From Botrytis cinerea B05.10 (Eukaryota; Ascomycota; Leotiomycetes; Helotiales; Sclerotiniaceae), in the NCBI RefSeq assembly GCF_000143535.2, contig NC_037312.1, positions 2,976,001-3,040,000 on the forward strand: a stretch of DNA of 64,000 bases. The letters are read 5' to 3'. The notes under the pieces were generated by a model. That model had not been told where the DNA came from and did no database searches. It worked only from the letters and a program-made list of their open reading frames with translations. The stretch's first letter is position 1. Each line of letters starts with the position of its first letter. The position numbers were made by a program, and so were the translations under genes. Below, in pieces: positions 1-9,908 of the stretch.

Positions 1-470
1 GCGTAATTATTGAATACTCGAGTTAAAGATAGGTTTTTGGAAAAACTGTTAAGCAAGATAGATGGACAGACAGATAGACAGACAGACAGAATGGCTCTAC
101 TATCTATCTATCTATCCATTTCATTCCACTGTAAAAAAATTCTATTTACTTGAATTTCCTTGAACTTAAATTTCTTCTTTCCTTCTCTCCACATCCTGAC
201 TACCGTCTTCCTCGCTTTCGCAAATACGAGGTTCGAAATTCAAAATTCGAAATGACGAGGGAGGGTAGGTAGATAGGAGGTGATGTTTCCGAATACCGTA
301 TCGCTTGTTTCTTTTTTCCTGTCGAATTGATGATAGCCAATTATGCACAGGGTGGTGATGGATGATGTCCTGCATTTATATCCTCCACCACCTTCCGATT
401 TGTTAATCAACCCCGCTCCCCCCCTCCTGATTAAACACAAATCCCAGATCTTCTAATCTCCGTCTTCTCT
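1..470. repeat. Gene-free left edge with a TAGA/CAGA microsatellite
   Basis: Bases about 60-118 hold imperfect GACA/GATA and then CTAT tetranucleotide runs. The rest up to the first gene is AT-rich, and I see no supportable gene or RNA in it. The short open frames here lack codon structure. Confidence 0.6.
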
Positions 471-983
471 TCAACTATCAAGCTCCTTGTCCCTCATTGG
501 AATCTCATATGATTCCACTTTCTCATGCTCCTCCTCATCCTCACCCTCTTTCTCCTCCTCATCCCTCCCCACAAAATGCAACCACCGACACCCCTCCGCA
601 ACCCCCAACCTCCTCATTTCCCACTTCTCCTCCCCCTCACAAATCCATTCCTTCGCCATCTCTCCCTTAGTCACCCACTCATTTTCTTCTTCTTCTCCTC
701 GCTCCAAATCGATATTCCACCAGTATTTTGATTGTCTCTTCTTATCTCCAACTGCAGCTCCATTCCCACGCCCCAAACCCAGCTCTGCGCGCGCCAGATC
801 CAACGCCTCGAAATGAGACATGCGTTTCTTGAGATTGCGGGCCCAGAAATGAAAAATGCGGGTTCGGAGATAGAGGAAGAGAAAGCGGGGGATATAGAGG
901 AGGGAGATGAAGAAGAGGGTTAGGAGGAGGGTGGTTATGGGGAAGGAGAAGATGGGGTAGGAGGCGAAGGATGTGGTGTTCAT
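471..983 (-). CDS. Small single-pass membrane protein with acidic tail (unknown)
   Basis: I do not recognise this 170-residue protein. I start it at the ATG whose complement is at 981-983 because the protein begins there with a compact N-terminal hydrophobic segment (about residues 8-33, rich in L, F and I). The longer in-frame extension upstream (to 1187) looks like leader sequence. After the membrane segment comes a basic stretch (FWARNLKKRM), which by the positive-inside rule puts the C-terminus in the cytosol. The tail is rich in E/K/W and ends with a long acidic run around residues 140-160. No enzyme motif is visible. It is a single exon. Small membrane proteins of this kind are common, poorly annotated fungal genes; a spurious open frame opposite a pyrimidine-rich strand is the alternative. 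Confidence 0.5.
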   Translation of the reverse strand: MNTTSFASYPIFSFPITTLLLTLFFISLLYIPRFLFLYLRTRIFHFWARNLKKRMSHFEALDLARAELGLGRGNGAAVGDKKRQSKYWWNIDLERGEEEENEWVTKGEMAKEWICEGEEKWEMRRLGVAEGCRWLHFVGRDEEEKEGEDEEEHEKVESYEIPMRDKELDS

Positions 984-1544
984 GGTCTTGAGGGCGGTGG
1001 GTGGAGGGTTTGTTTTGAAGGGCTTGCGTTTCGAGATGTCTTGATGGTGAGATGATGGTGAGAAGATTGTGGGATTGTTCGAGTAGTGAGATGGGTAATA
1101 GGATTTTGAATGTTTTAGTGCTAGCCGGCGCTCAAAATGCATAAAGAGTAGTGAGATATTGTAGACAGGGTAGTTCAAAAGATGCAAGTTGATATGACGA
1201 TATAATAGTTAAATAATGAAGCCGATCGTGATATAATGCATACTGGAACCATACGGCGAATAGGTTTCTGATCAGTCTGCATGTTGTGGAAATTGGTGAC
1301 AATGTATTCACTTGCTAAACAGCCGTATGGATTCATCTCATATATGACTGTGGTAGTCATTTGCCATACTATGTATATGCCCAGAGAATTATGTATTCAC
1401 GGGAATGGGATTCATTCATTACCTAGCATAAAGTAGACAGAACTCTAGGTTCTTTGCCGTGGCAGTACCTAGGTGAGCAATAATTGAGGAGAAGAGCTTT
1501 GTGAAGTGATTATTATAACTCGCCAATCTCAAGAATATCAAGTG

Positions 1545-1765
1545 GGGAACTCTTGGGAAACTCAGAGGTGCAACAAAACTTTAAAAGAGATCTTCTAAAA
1601 TCGTCTATTTAATTCTCGGGGAACGCAGATATGCAACAAACCCCCAGTAGAATTTACCCAAGTCCATCATCGATTTAACTCTCGGGCAAGTCAGAGGTGC
1701 AACAGTACTTATAGGAGAACCCATTTAATTGATTCTGTAGAAACTCAGATATGCAACAAAATTTT
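1545..1765. repeat. Degenerate ~60-bp tandem repeat, four copies, alternating variants
   Basis: A core reading CAGAGGTGCAACA or CAGATATGCAACA recurs at 1563, 1626, 1692 and 1746 (spacings 63, 66 and 54). Each core is preceded by a variant of AACTCTYGGG/AACTC. The first and third copies carry GAGGTG and the second and fourth carry GATATG, so the array looks like a duplicated dimer that has since decayed. No open frame runs through it. Confidence 0.6.
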
Positions 1766-2638
1766 AATAACACCCATATAATTTGTAGAATGAAATGAAA
1801 CGATCGTACTTTGAAGGGATCCTCAGGGTAGGAAGTTTCGGTTGGAATGAGCATTCACTCATTTTTTTTGAAACCCAAACACCACCATTCACCAGTCTGA
1901 CTTGGATATGGACTGTAATTTATCTGTGCTATAGGAAGGGAATGCTGCATTCAAACATTTGTGGCTGTTCATATGGGCACTCACTCGCGTTGTGTAGGAG
2001 TAAAAGTAGCTATCTTTATTTACACTATGGCCACTTTCTCAAACCTCCAAAATTTGCGAGTTTAGCAGAATCAAGGCAGTATCAAAAAGTATGATGAGAA
2101 GACATCCATTTGATGCACTGTAGTGATTGCGAGGGTAATCTGAAATGCTTTAAATGCCAAGAGTGCGAGAGAAAAGGGGAGGAAGATATTGTCAACGAGG
2201 GTGAATGAAAAGCATGAAACTTGCGGTTGACGAAGCGAGGGAGAAGAAGGTCTAAAATGGTCGAAGTCAAGTATCTTTGGCCATTCAAAAACTGCGTGCT
2301 CGATAATACCTTGCCAGCGAGATCTGATATTCTTACAATCGTAATCTCTTGCATTCTGTGTATGAATGAATACGTATATTATGGGAATGAAAGCGTGAAT
2401 ATTCAGTCAAGTTCTCTATCAGCCCATTATTCTTCTCAAAAGTGTCGCTGCAACTTTGCTGCAACAGCCTCTTGACGATGCAATTCATGATAGACAGCAC
2501 AATCCATTCCTTCCTATTAGATATATTCGAAGCCAGTTTGATGATTTATCCATAAATGAGTGGGGCAAAAGAGCAAGAAATCTTCCATCTCTTTAAAAAA
2601 AAAAATATGGCGGGGTAAAATTTGGATTAAAAAAAAGC

Positions 2639-2650
2639 AAAAAAGCAAAA
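2639..2650 (-). terminator. Pol III terminator of tRNA-Met
   Basis: On the minus strand, 6 nt past the tRNA 3' end, there is a T4 run (2650-2647) followed by a T6 run (2644-2639). T4 or longer is the RNA polymerase III stop signal. Confidence 0.7.
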
Positions 2651-2655
2651 CGAAT

Positions 2656-2765
2656 GTCCTTGGAGAGACTCGAACTCTCGACCTTTGGATGGCTAAAGTG
2701 ATTGTTATCAATCACCTCATATAGGAATATGAGACCAACGCTCTAACCAACTGAGCCACAAAGAC
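2656..2765 (-). tRNA. tRNA-Met(CAT), elongator type, with 37-nt intron
   Basis: On the minus strand the acceptor halves GTCTTTG (2765-2759) and CAAGGAC (2662-2656) pair, with one G-T. The D-arm (GCTC/GAGC) and T-arm (GAGAG TTCGAGT CTCTC) are complete. The anticodon loop is CTCATA followed by the intron and then A, giving anticodon CAT. The anticodon stem TTGGT/TCCAA leaves a T-T at 31-39, as in yeast elongator tRNA-Met. The initiator type is excluded by the TTCGAGT T-loop. The intron (2691-2727) sits after position 37, the canonical place, and contains TATGAG complementary to the anticodon loop, the usual anticodon-intron pairing. T-runs just downstream on the minus strand (2650-2647 and 2644-2639) are a good RNA polymerase III terminator. 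Mature length is 73 nt without CCA. Confidence 0.95.
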
Positions 2766-4454
2766 TTATTATCGATTTTAGATGCGGAAGACTGCTCAAT
2801 CTGGCTTTATATTCTTAGAAAAGTGGGGTGTCAAGATTTCTCTTTTTTGCTCTTGTTTGTGTGGCTAGCTGCACATTGCATGAATCGGGTTGCATCCCGG
2901 CGGGGGGTTGCTCCGTTTGTAAGAGATCTCACAATTGAAGCTGTTTGCACCCGGATGTATCTGCCAATCAAACTTGAGACGACTTTCTGGTTGTCCGAAA
3001 GGGTTCGAGTGTTGGCATTTGATTCTATTTAACAGATGCGGGAGTCTCGATGCGTGATGTGATGGCATGAACTCCAAAGCTGGAAACTGTTGTAAGGTAA
3101 AAGAGGTCGAGGGTCCATATTATGGCTTTGCTGCCCCACCCATCTCGAAGTAGATTCGAAATGAAGAACATCAACAGCATCTCAAGTGCATTCGTCGATA
3201 TTAACAACAGCATTGTGGTTTGATCATTAAAAATCAGAGAACATATTACTACAAGACATGAATTTTCGTCGATATAACTTTTCTTCAAAAAGATGTGTAA
3301 AATTGCTTGGAAATTAATTGTTACATGCTGAGGGCATCTTTTACCCTTCATTTTAATTACTAAGCGAGCAATTCCATCCCTTCCATCTAAATACCAAAGT
3401 ACTAACTATCATTATTCTGTTTTGATCTGCCACAAGCCTAATATTCGAAGTATCAATAGTCAGGTTCGTTGACAAGATTAAAACATGCATAAAGGTAATG
3501 TAGTTGGTAAAATCGAAGCCAACACTGATTGGCATGCTGCATTTTGTTTTTCTCACGTGTTTCAATCTTGACCAGTTATTTGGTTCCATGAACGGCTCAA
3601 TACCGGCTCACATTCTGTCATCTTACTACCCGCCTCCAAACGCTCGCCGCTGCGCCGTTCGTTCGTTCTTGGCCTCAACAGTACGACGCATGACTTAGGG
3701 AAGTTTCCTTTTCTCGTGATGGTCATGGGAGAATACCCAAGATGAACTCAAATGAAATGACCAACCATATCTGCGGTATTTTACCCGATGCTAACCCTGC
3801 CTAACTATGCATACATTGGATGCACAAACACAAATGACCATCAAAATTGTATCACTACCCCGCCAAGTGAGGGGAAGTCGATTCACTACTCGAAACCATG
3901 ATACCTTGCAATACCTAGGTAATGACAACTCGTCCCAAGTGTTCGTCGGTCACACTCTCGGACCGATTGTATATGCAAGTCGAGGGTTCTTGCTGGTGCA
4001 AATCCGGAGCAGCTCGTCCCTTGAACCATTCATAGGAACAGGAATAAAGTCATTCCTAGCCTCCGAAGCTAAACCCCCAGTAACCCCAGACTTTTGGGTC
4101 CCGCCATCGGGTATATACAAGGAAGTTTCGTTCTAATTTGAAAATCTGGGGAAGGGTTGTGTTAGTTCATAGTTTTCCAATTTGACACGGAAACATGCAG
4201 ATGAAGCTATAGCTGGTCTAGATTACCCGAGCCATATGCACGATGCCGTGTGAAATTACCACGCTGCACGAAGGTCTAGTTACAATATGATATGCAGAGA
4301 AGATTTTAATTACCCTCACAATTCACTATGTCCATCGTAATTTCCCTCTCAGCTCAATATAAATCCCCACCTCTTTTCTCTTAAAGAGGAAGGAGAGACC
4401 CCATAATTTTATGTCTTCTATCTTTCATGTACAGTAAGCTCTCGAGCAATTACT
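2766..4454. other. Intergenic stretch upstream of the beta-glucosidase
   Basis: There are 1.7 kb without a supportable gene. Open frames at 3025-3351, 3353-3589 and 3807-4136 overlap stops on both strands and show no recognisable protein. The last 350 bp are taken to hold the beta-glucosidase promoter. Confidence 0.5.
4146..4370 (+). promoter_or_regulatory. Beta-glucosidase promoter: TATA-like box and two CreA-type sites
   Basis: TATAAAT lies at 4358-4364, about 90 bp before the start codon. Two matches to the fungal carbon-catabolite repressor consensus SYGGRG are CTGGGG (4146-4151) and, on the minus strand, GTGGGG (4365-4370). Cellulolytic beta-glucosidase genes are commonly under CreA control. 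The sites are short and could be chance; regulation is inference. Confidence 0.35.
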
Positions 4455-7400
4455 ATGAAGATGAAGCTCTTAGTATTAATTACCTCAGCTGCGCTCCTTG
4501 CGACCTCTACGTTTGCTCAAAATGATGGAGATTTCTCTCCCCCCAGTTATCCATCTCCGTGGATGAATGGTAACGGCGATTGGGCAGATGCCTACGCCAA
4601 AGCAAAGAAATTTGTTAGCCAGCTCACCCTCCTTGAGAAAGTTAATCTTACCACCGGTGTTGGCTGGGAAGGCGAATCTTGCGTAGGAAATACTGGCACA
4701 ATCCCTCGACTAGATTTCCCAGGACTTTGCCTACAAGATTCTCCTCTCGGCATCCGATTCAGTGAGTTCCTTTGCAAAGCAAAGACTATTACAACAACTG
4801 ACGCATGATTATTAGCTGATCAGAACTCCGCTTTTCCTGCTGGAATGAATGCTGCTGCAACATGGAGTTACGATTTGATTAATGCTCGAGGTGTTGCTAT
4901 GGGCCAGGAACATCGGGGAAAGGGCATCGATGTTCAATTGGGTCCTGTAGCAGGTATAAAATCCGGCAACAATGCATTCGATTTTGTGTCTAATTAATTT
5001 CAATAGGCCCACTTGGAAGAGCACCAGCAGGTGGAAGAAACTGGGAAGGTTTCAGTCCAGACCCTGTTCTTACAGGAGTTAGCATGATGGCAACAATCGA
5101 AGGAATTCGTAAGACTACCTCGCCAATCTTCCGTCTTCCGAAATCCTCATATGAAGATAATCGCTAACAAATTAACTTTCACAGAGGATGCTGGAGTCGT
5201 CGCTTGCGCAAAACATTATATCATGAATGAGCAAGAGCATTTCAGAGAGCCTAGCAACGGAAATGCTGCAATATCTGCAAATGTGGACGATAAGACCATG
5301 CACGAACTTTACTTGTGGTAAGTGTCAAATATTCTATAGTAAATTATAGCTAACTATATTACAGGCCATTTGCAGATGCTGTTCGTGCAGGGGCTGGTGC
5401 CGTCATGTGTTCGTACAATCGAATCAATCAAAGTTATGGATCAGCAAATAGTTGGACCCTGAATTACTTGTTGAAAAATGAATTAGACTTCCAAGGTTTT
5501 GGTATGTAACTTGAACCACTAGTACGACTATAGGCTAACAAGACTTGCTAGTTGTGAGTGATTGGTGGGCACAGCATTCTGGAGTTTCTAGTGCATTGGC
5601 CGGACTCGAGTAAGTTCTCCCTGTCTTGACAGCAATAAGCTGAGCTAATGAACCTTAGTATGACAATGGCTGGAGATCAAAATCTTGCTTCAGGTAACAC
5701 TTACTGGGGCACTAATCTGACCAACGCTGTATTGAATGGAACCATTCCTCAATGGCGTCTCGATGACATGGTTGTTCGAATCATGTCTGCCTACTACAAA
5801 GTCGGTAGAGACACAGCCAAAGTTCCAGTGAACTTCAATTCTTGGAATTCCAGTACCTATGGTTATCAACATCCCCAGGGTAGCGAAGACTTCACCCAAA
5901 TTAACCAGCACGTTAATGTGCAAGGCAATCATGCCCCACTTATCCGCGAAATTGGTGGTAAGTCGACTGTTCTATTGAAGAACATCAAAGGCGCATTGCC
6001 ATTGAGAAGTCCAAAGACTGTTGCTGTTATTGGGGAAGATGCCCATGATAATCCAGGTGGCCCAAATGCTTGCGGTGATCGGGGCTGTAACATAGGCACA
6101 CTTGCAATGGTATGTTCTCCCTTTTGAAACCTGATCGATGAAATCCACTGACAGTTTTTTCTTTACTATAGGGCTGGGGTTCTGGTACTGCAAACTTTCC
6201 TTATCTGATCTCGCCAGTCACAGCTTTGAAAGCCAAGGCAGGCGAAGGATATGGCCATAGTTCCACCACAGTCAGAAACGTCAGCGACAATTACGATTTC
6301 GCCGCTATCACCGCCGCCGCAACAGGAGCTGATGTCGCCATAGTTTTCGCCAATGCAAATGGTGGAGAAGCTTTCATTACTGTAGACGGTAATCAAGGAG
6401 ACAGAAACAATCTCACATTGTGGGGTAATGGAGATGCTGTTATTGATCTTGTTGCATCCATCAACAAAAATACGATTGTTGTCCTCCACACAATCGGACC
6501 TGTTATCATCGAGGCATACAAAAATCATCCCAATGTGACCGCCATTTTGTGGGCAGGTTTACCTGGTCAAGAATCCGGAAACTCAATTACAGACGTCTTA
6601 TACGGTGAAGTAAACCCGCAAGCAAAATCTATCTTCACATGGGGAAAGACTCGCGAAGATTGGGGTGTAGATGTCGATTACACCATCTCTTCTCCAGATC
6701 CACAACAGAACTATAAGGAAGGTGTATTCATTGACTACCGTCACTTCGACGCCCAGAACATCGAGCCATCTTACGAATTCGGTTTCGGTCTTTCATACAC
6801 CACATTCTCATACTCTGACTTGCGCATTCAAAGCAAACATGCTCGTCCCTACACACCCACCAAGGGACAAACATCTTCAGCTCCAACATTTGGTAAGATC
6901 AACTACAATGCATCGGCTGCACAATTTCCACCAGGGTTCCATAAGGTTCCTCTTTACGTGTACCCATACCTTGATGGTCCTTTGGTCGCAAATCAAAGTG
7001 ATCAAGCCCCTCCACATTCAAAAGACAGCACGCCACAACCTCTTCTCGCTGCTGGTGGGGAGCCGGGTGGTAATCCAGGCTTGTACGATGTGCTTTACAC
7101 TGTAACCGCTACCATCAAGAACACGGGCAAGATTGCCGGGACCGAAATTCCGCAGCTCGTAAGTTCCACATCCTCCATATCTTCATTTCTCCTCCCTTTC
7201 CATCCCTTCTCCTCCCACACACCCCGCTAACCCATTCTAGTACATATCTCTCGGCGGTCCCACGGACCCAAAAATCGTGCTCCGCGGCTTTGACGACATG
7301 GAGCTCGAACCCCGCGAATCCGACACTTTCCAATACGGCATCACTAGACGCGACATCAGTAACTGGGACCCGGTAACACAAAATTGGTTTATTAGCGCGT

Positions 7401-7465
7401 ATCCCAAGACGGTGTATGTCGGTAGCTCGAGTAGAAACTTGGTGCTCAGTGGATCTTTGCAATAA
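4455..7465 (+). CDS. Secreted glycoside hydrolase family 3 beta-glucosidase, nine exons
   Basis: This enzyme hydrolyses cellobiose and other beta-glucosides outside the cell, the last step of cellulose breakdown. Exons are 4455-4761, 4816-4953, 5007-5108, 5185-5317, 5365-5501, 5552-5609, 5659-6109, 6172-7158 and 7241-7465; all junctions are GT-AG and frame-consistent, giving 845 residues, the usual size for fungal BGL1-type enzymes. Residues 1-21 are a clear signal peptide ending in TFA. The N-terminal barrel has [12 protein letters not shown] and the nucleophile motif VVSDWW, with Asp276 split only one codon from an intron. The sandwich domain contains [17 protein letters not shown], whose Glu508 matches the region of the acid/base. 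A PA14-free linker and a fibronectin-III-like C-terminal domain (from about residue 715, ending near LSGSLQ) complete the order. Several NxS/T sites fit secretion. I see no defect. The exact paralogue in the family is not assigned. Confidence 0.95.
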
Positions 7466-8073
7466 AGTGGATTTGGTTACTCAGGGGGGTAGGGGGTTGA
7501 GTGGTGGGTGCATGAGGAAGATTGTTGGTATGCAGGACGATCAATACATTAATCATTTTATTTTATAATTGCAGTTTTTGGAGGTGGTGAGCGAGATGGT
7601 GAAAAGATTGTGTGCTTGAAATTGATCGACATGTTGTGAATTATATGCGGTAACAAGGGAGTCACTTCTACGTAGTGAGCAAGGCACTCCCCAGGGTCTT
7701 TGAGCATCGAGATTCGAGCTTCGAGTGAAACATGAGGGTTCTTTTGGAGTGCTGAAGAGCTTTGCATAAGTATCAGTAAGACGGACACATGGTGATTTAG
7801 CAGACCACGTGCACCATTTAGTTCTCTCCAGTCACTATTATCACAGAAGTTTCTCGGCGGAAGACACATTTATGGATATCTCCAACGCTGCCATTGTTTT
7901 CTATTCGCTAGCTGTAACAATTCTTATTGATGCTGGTGTCAAACATCAATCCTTCTGAAAATATCATCGTAAACTTGGTTCATAACTCGCTGAGCTATGT
8001 AGGTGTCTTGACAATCAAACATCCACTCTATTCTGCTTTCCCTTTGCTTCTAAGGTATCTCTCCCTTGTTCGG
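7466..8073. other. 3' intergenic stretch between convergent genes
   Basis: This 608-bp stretch lies between the 3' ends of the beta-glucosidase gene (plus) and the membrane-protein gene (minus). It must hold both 3' untranslated regions; an ATTTTATTTTATAATT stretch at about 7555-7570 is AT-rich as at polyadenylation regions. I see no gene. Confidence 0.5.
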
Positions 8074-9217
8074 CTACTGCCGAGGTCTAGGTCTATACCT
8101 TTGTCGCAGAAGATGGCTTATATAAGGCATAAGTCTATAAGTAAACCAAGCCTGGAACAGAAAAAATAATATTCCTCGCGCTATCCTGTTGAAAAACCGA
8201 AAGCGCGCCCGGGCAGCCGCTTCACTGTCATAAACAACTTCATATTCACCGCCCACTTCCTTCATACTATGGGATTCTCCCCTTATTTCTTGACGGAATT
8301 TTTCATTCAAACTTGCGGTGCTGTTACTAAGGTTCGCCATAGCCTTCTGATATTGGGAGAGGAGAATTTCTGACATTCGTTGAGCCATCGATATCACAGC
8401 TGCTTTCATATACTGGCAGCAGGCGAGAGAAACTCCTGCCGCCGAGACGAAGCATTGGTAGACAATGCCGGGTGTCAACTGAGCATTCGCTGACACAGCT
8501 GGTATCTGTATAATTAACGCAAAAAATAATGCAAGAGCTGCATGAGTCCATTTGACACTAGCACGCAAATTTGCTACCATCTTTTTGCACTTGTCGATAA
8601 ATCCCGTGGAGATGGTCATGATCCTCGTGTTCTCTCCCAACATGCGATTTTTCTCGTCTTTAGGAACCGTAAGTTTAACACCGATGATACTTTCGGCCGC
8701 TTCACGTGGAAGAAATTTGACTGTCAAACCCAAACTTGTAATAGAACCACGGTATAAGCAACAGAAGGCGATGAACAAGAATATCGAGAATGTTTCGAAG
8801 GCAAGATAAGCAAGTCTCCCGGGGCCGACGAGTTTATAGACTGTAATGTAGGGTTCCATGATGAATTTGTAGAGAGTTGAAAGGACAGATGTCATTAACC
8901 ACATCAGATTGGATGGACTCGAAAGGAGGGATGATTGCATTAATACCAGGAAACCGAGTACCATCGAGAGGATGTATGAAAGATCAAATTGAAGTGGAGA
9001 CATTGTGCCATCAGTACTGAGTAAGGAAACTGTTTCCCTAATTTCTTTATTGCTGAACTCTGAGGCATCACTATTGAATGATAATTAGCATGATGAATGT
9101 CTTGGCCATAGTTAATTATATCCTGGGCACAATAAAAACATACCAGACACCTTGTTCAACAAATTTCTCGAAGATATCCCAGAAGGGAGGTACGGGACAC
9201 TCAGTTAGATTATCCAT
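8074..9217 (-). CDS. Multi-pass membrane protein of unknown function
   Basis: Two exons, 9217-9144 and 9070-8074, are joined across a 73-nt intron (donor GTATGT, acceptor ATAG), giving 356 residues. The first exon encodes MDNLTECPVPPFWDIFEKFV. I do not recognise the family. Hydrophobic segments are visible at roughly residues 52-75 (YILSMVLGFLVLMQ), 80-100, 110-135 (FETFSIFLFIAFCCLY), 195-215 (ALALFFALIIQIPAV), 218-240 and near the C-terminus (GILFFLFQAWFTYRLM). The protein ends in a very basic tail (RQRYRPRPRQ). No catalytic motif, signal peptide or transporter signature is seen. Using only the downstream ATG at 9003 would give 309 residues, but the frame stays open upstream of it and the splice to the 9217 ATG is clean. 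Confidence 0.75.
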
Positions 9218-9908
9218 CGTGTAGCTTGGACTTGACGTTCGTGTAGATTAAGCTATGAAGAACTTCTCGAATAGAAATGAAGCAATTATGATTTGTTCTG
9301 CCAAAGTGATTGTGAATAGTAAAGATGAAAAGAATCAATGAATTGTTGTTCACAAGCGAAGGCAGAAGAGGATTGGGATTTAAATATGTTTTTGTTTTGT
9401 TTAGAAGGCAGCTCCTTCCTTTTAACACTATTTAGATAGATGTATATGAATATTCCTACTACTCAGTGCAAGTAAAGAGGAAAGAAAGAACAAAACTAAG
9501 GATCAGGAAGAGTGATCCATTCCTGCCTTCCGTAAACTGAGTGAGGACTGTCAGAAAAACTCGCCGACGGATATATGCCCACGCTACCAGACTTCCTTGT
9601 AATGACTGCACAAACTTTTAATGTCCCATATGCCTCCGCAAAACACCTTCCTCGTAAGAAATCTACCATTTCTGCAACATAGTATCCTTTCTATTTCCCA
9701 ATTGATTCCGCAAATCAAATGCCACCACTTTTCAACAACCAACCCCTTTATCTCCAAAACTTCTCACATGCCCTAAAATCATTGTAAAATCCTAATTAAC
9801 TGCAGAAAAAGTTTCCCTTAACCCTTCAACATATCCCGTCATTCTCACCCCACCCAATTAAGTCTGCGGAAGCTTCTCAGGTCGTACTTCCGTAAAGTCA
9901 AGGAGCTG
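9218..9908. other. Intergenic stretch
   Basis: This 691-bp stretch lies between two minus-strand genes and probably holds the promoter of the membrane-protein gene and the 3' end of the next one. No gene is seen. Confidence 0.45.

Larger units (their letters stand above)
984..2655. other. Intergenic stretch, 1.7 kb
   Basis: This lies between the small membrane-protein gene and the tRNA. It contains the degenerate tandem repeat listed separately at 1545-1765. I see no supportable coding region; the short open frames at 1795-2094 and 2082-2354 overlap on opposite strands and show no domain or codon signal. Confidence 0.5.

Noticed and set aside
487..923. Plus-strand open frames opposite the small membrane protein
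   Set aside because: Ser/Pro-rich sequence is typical of the complement of an acidic Glu-rich coding frame.
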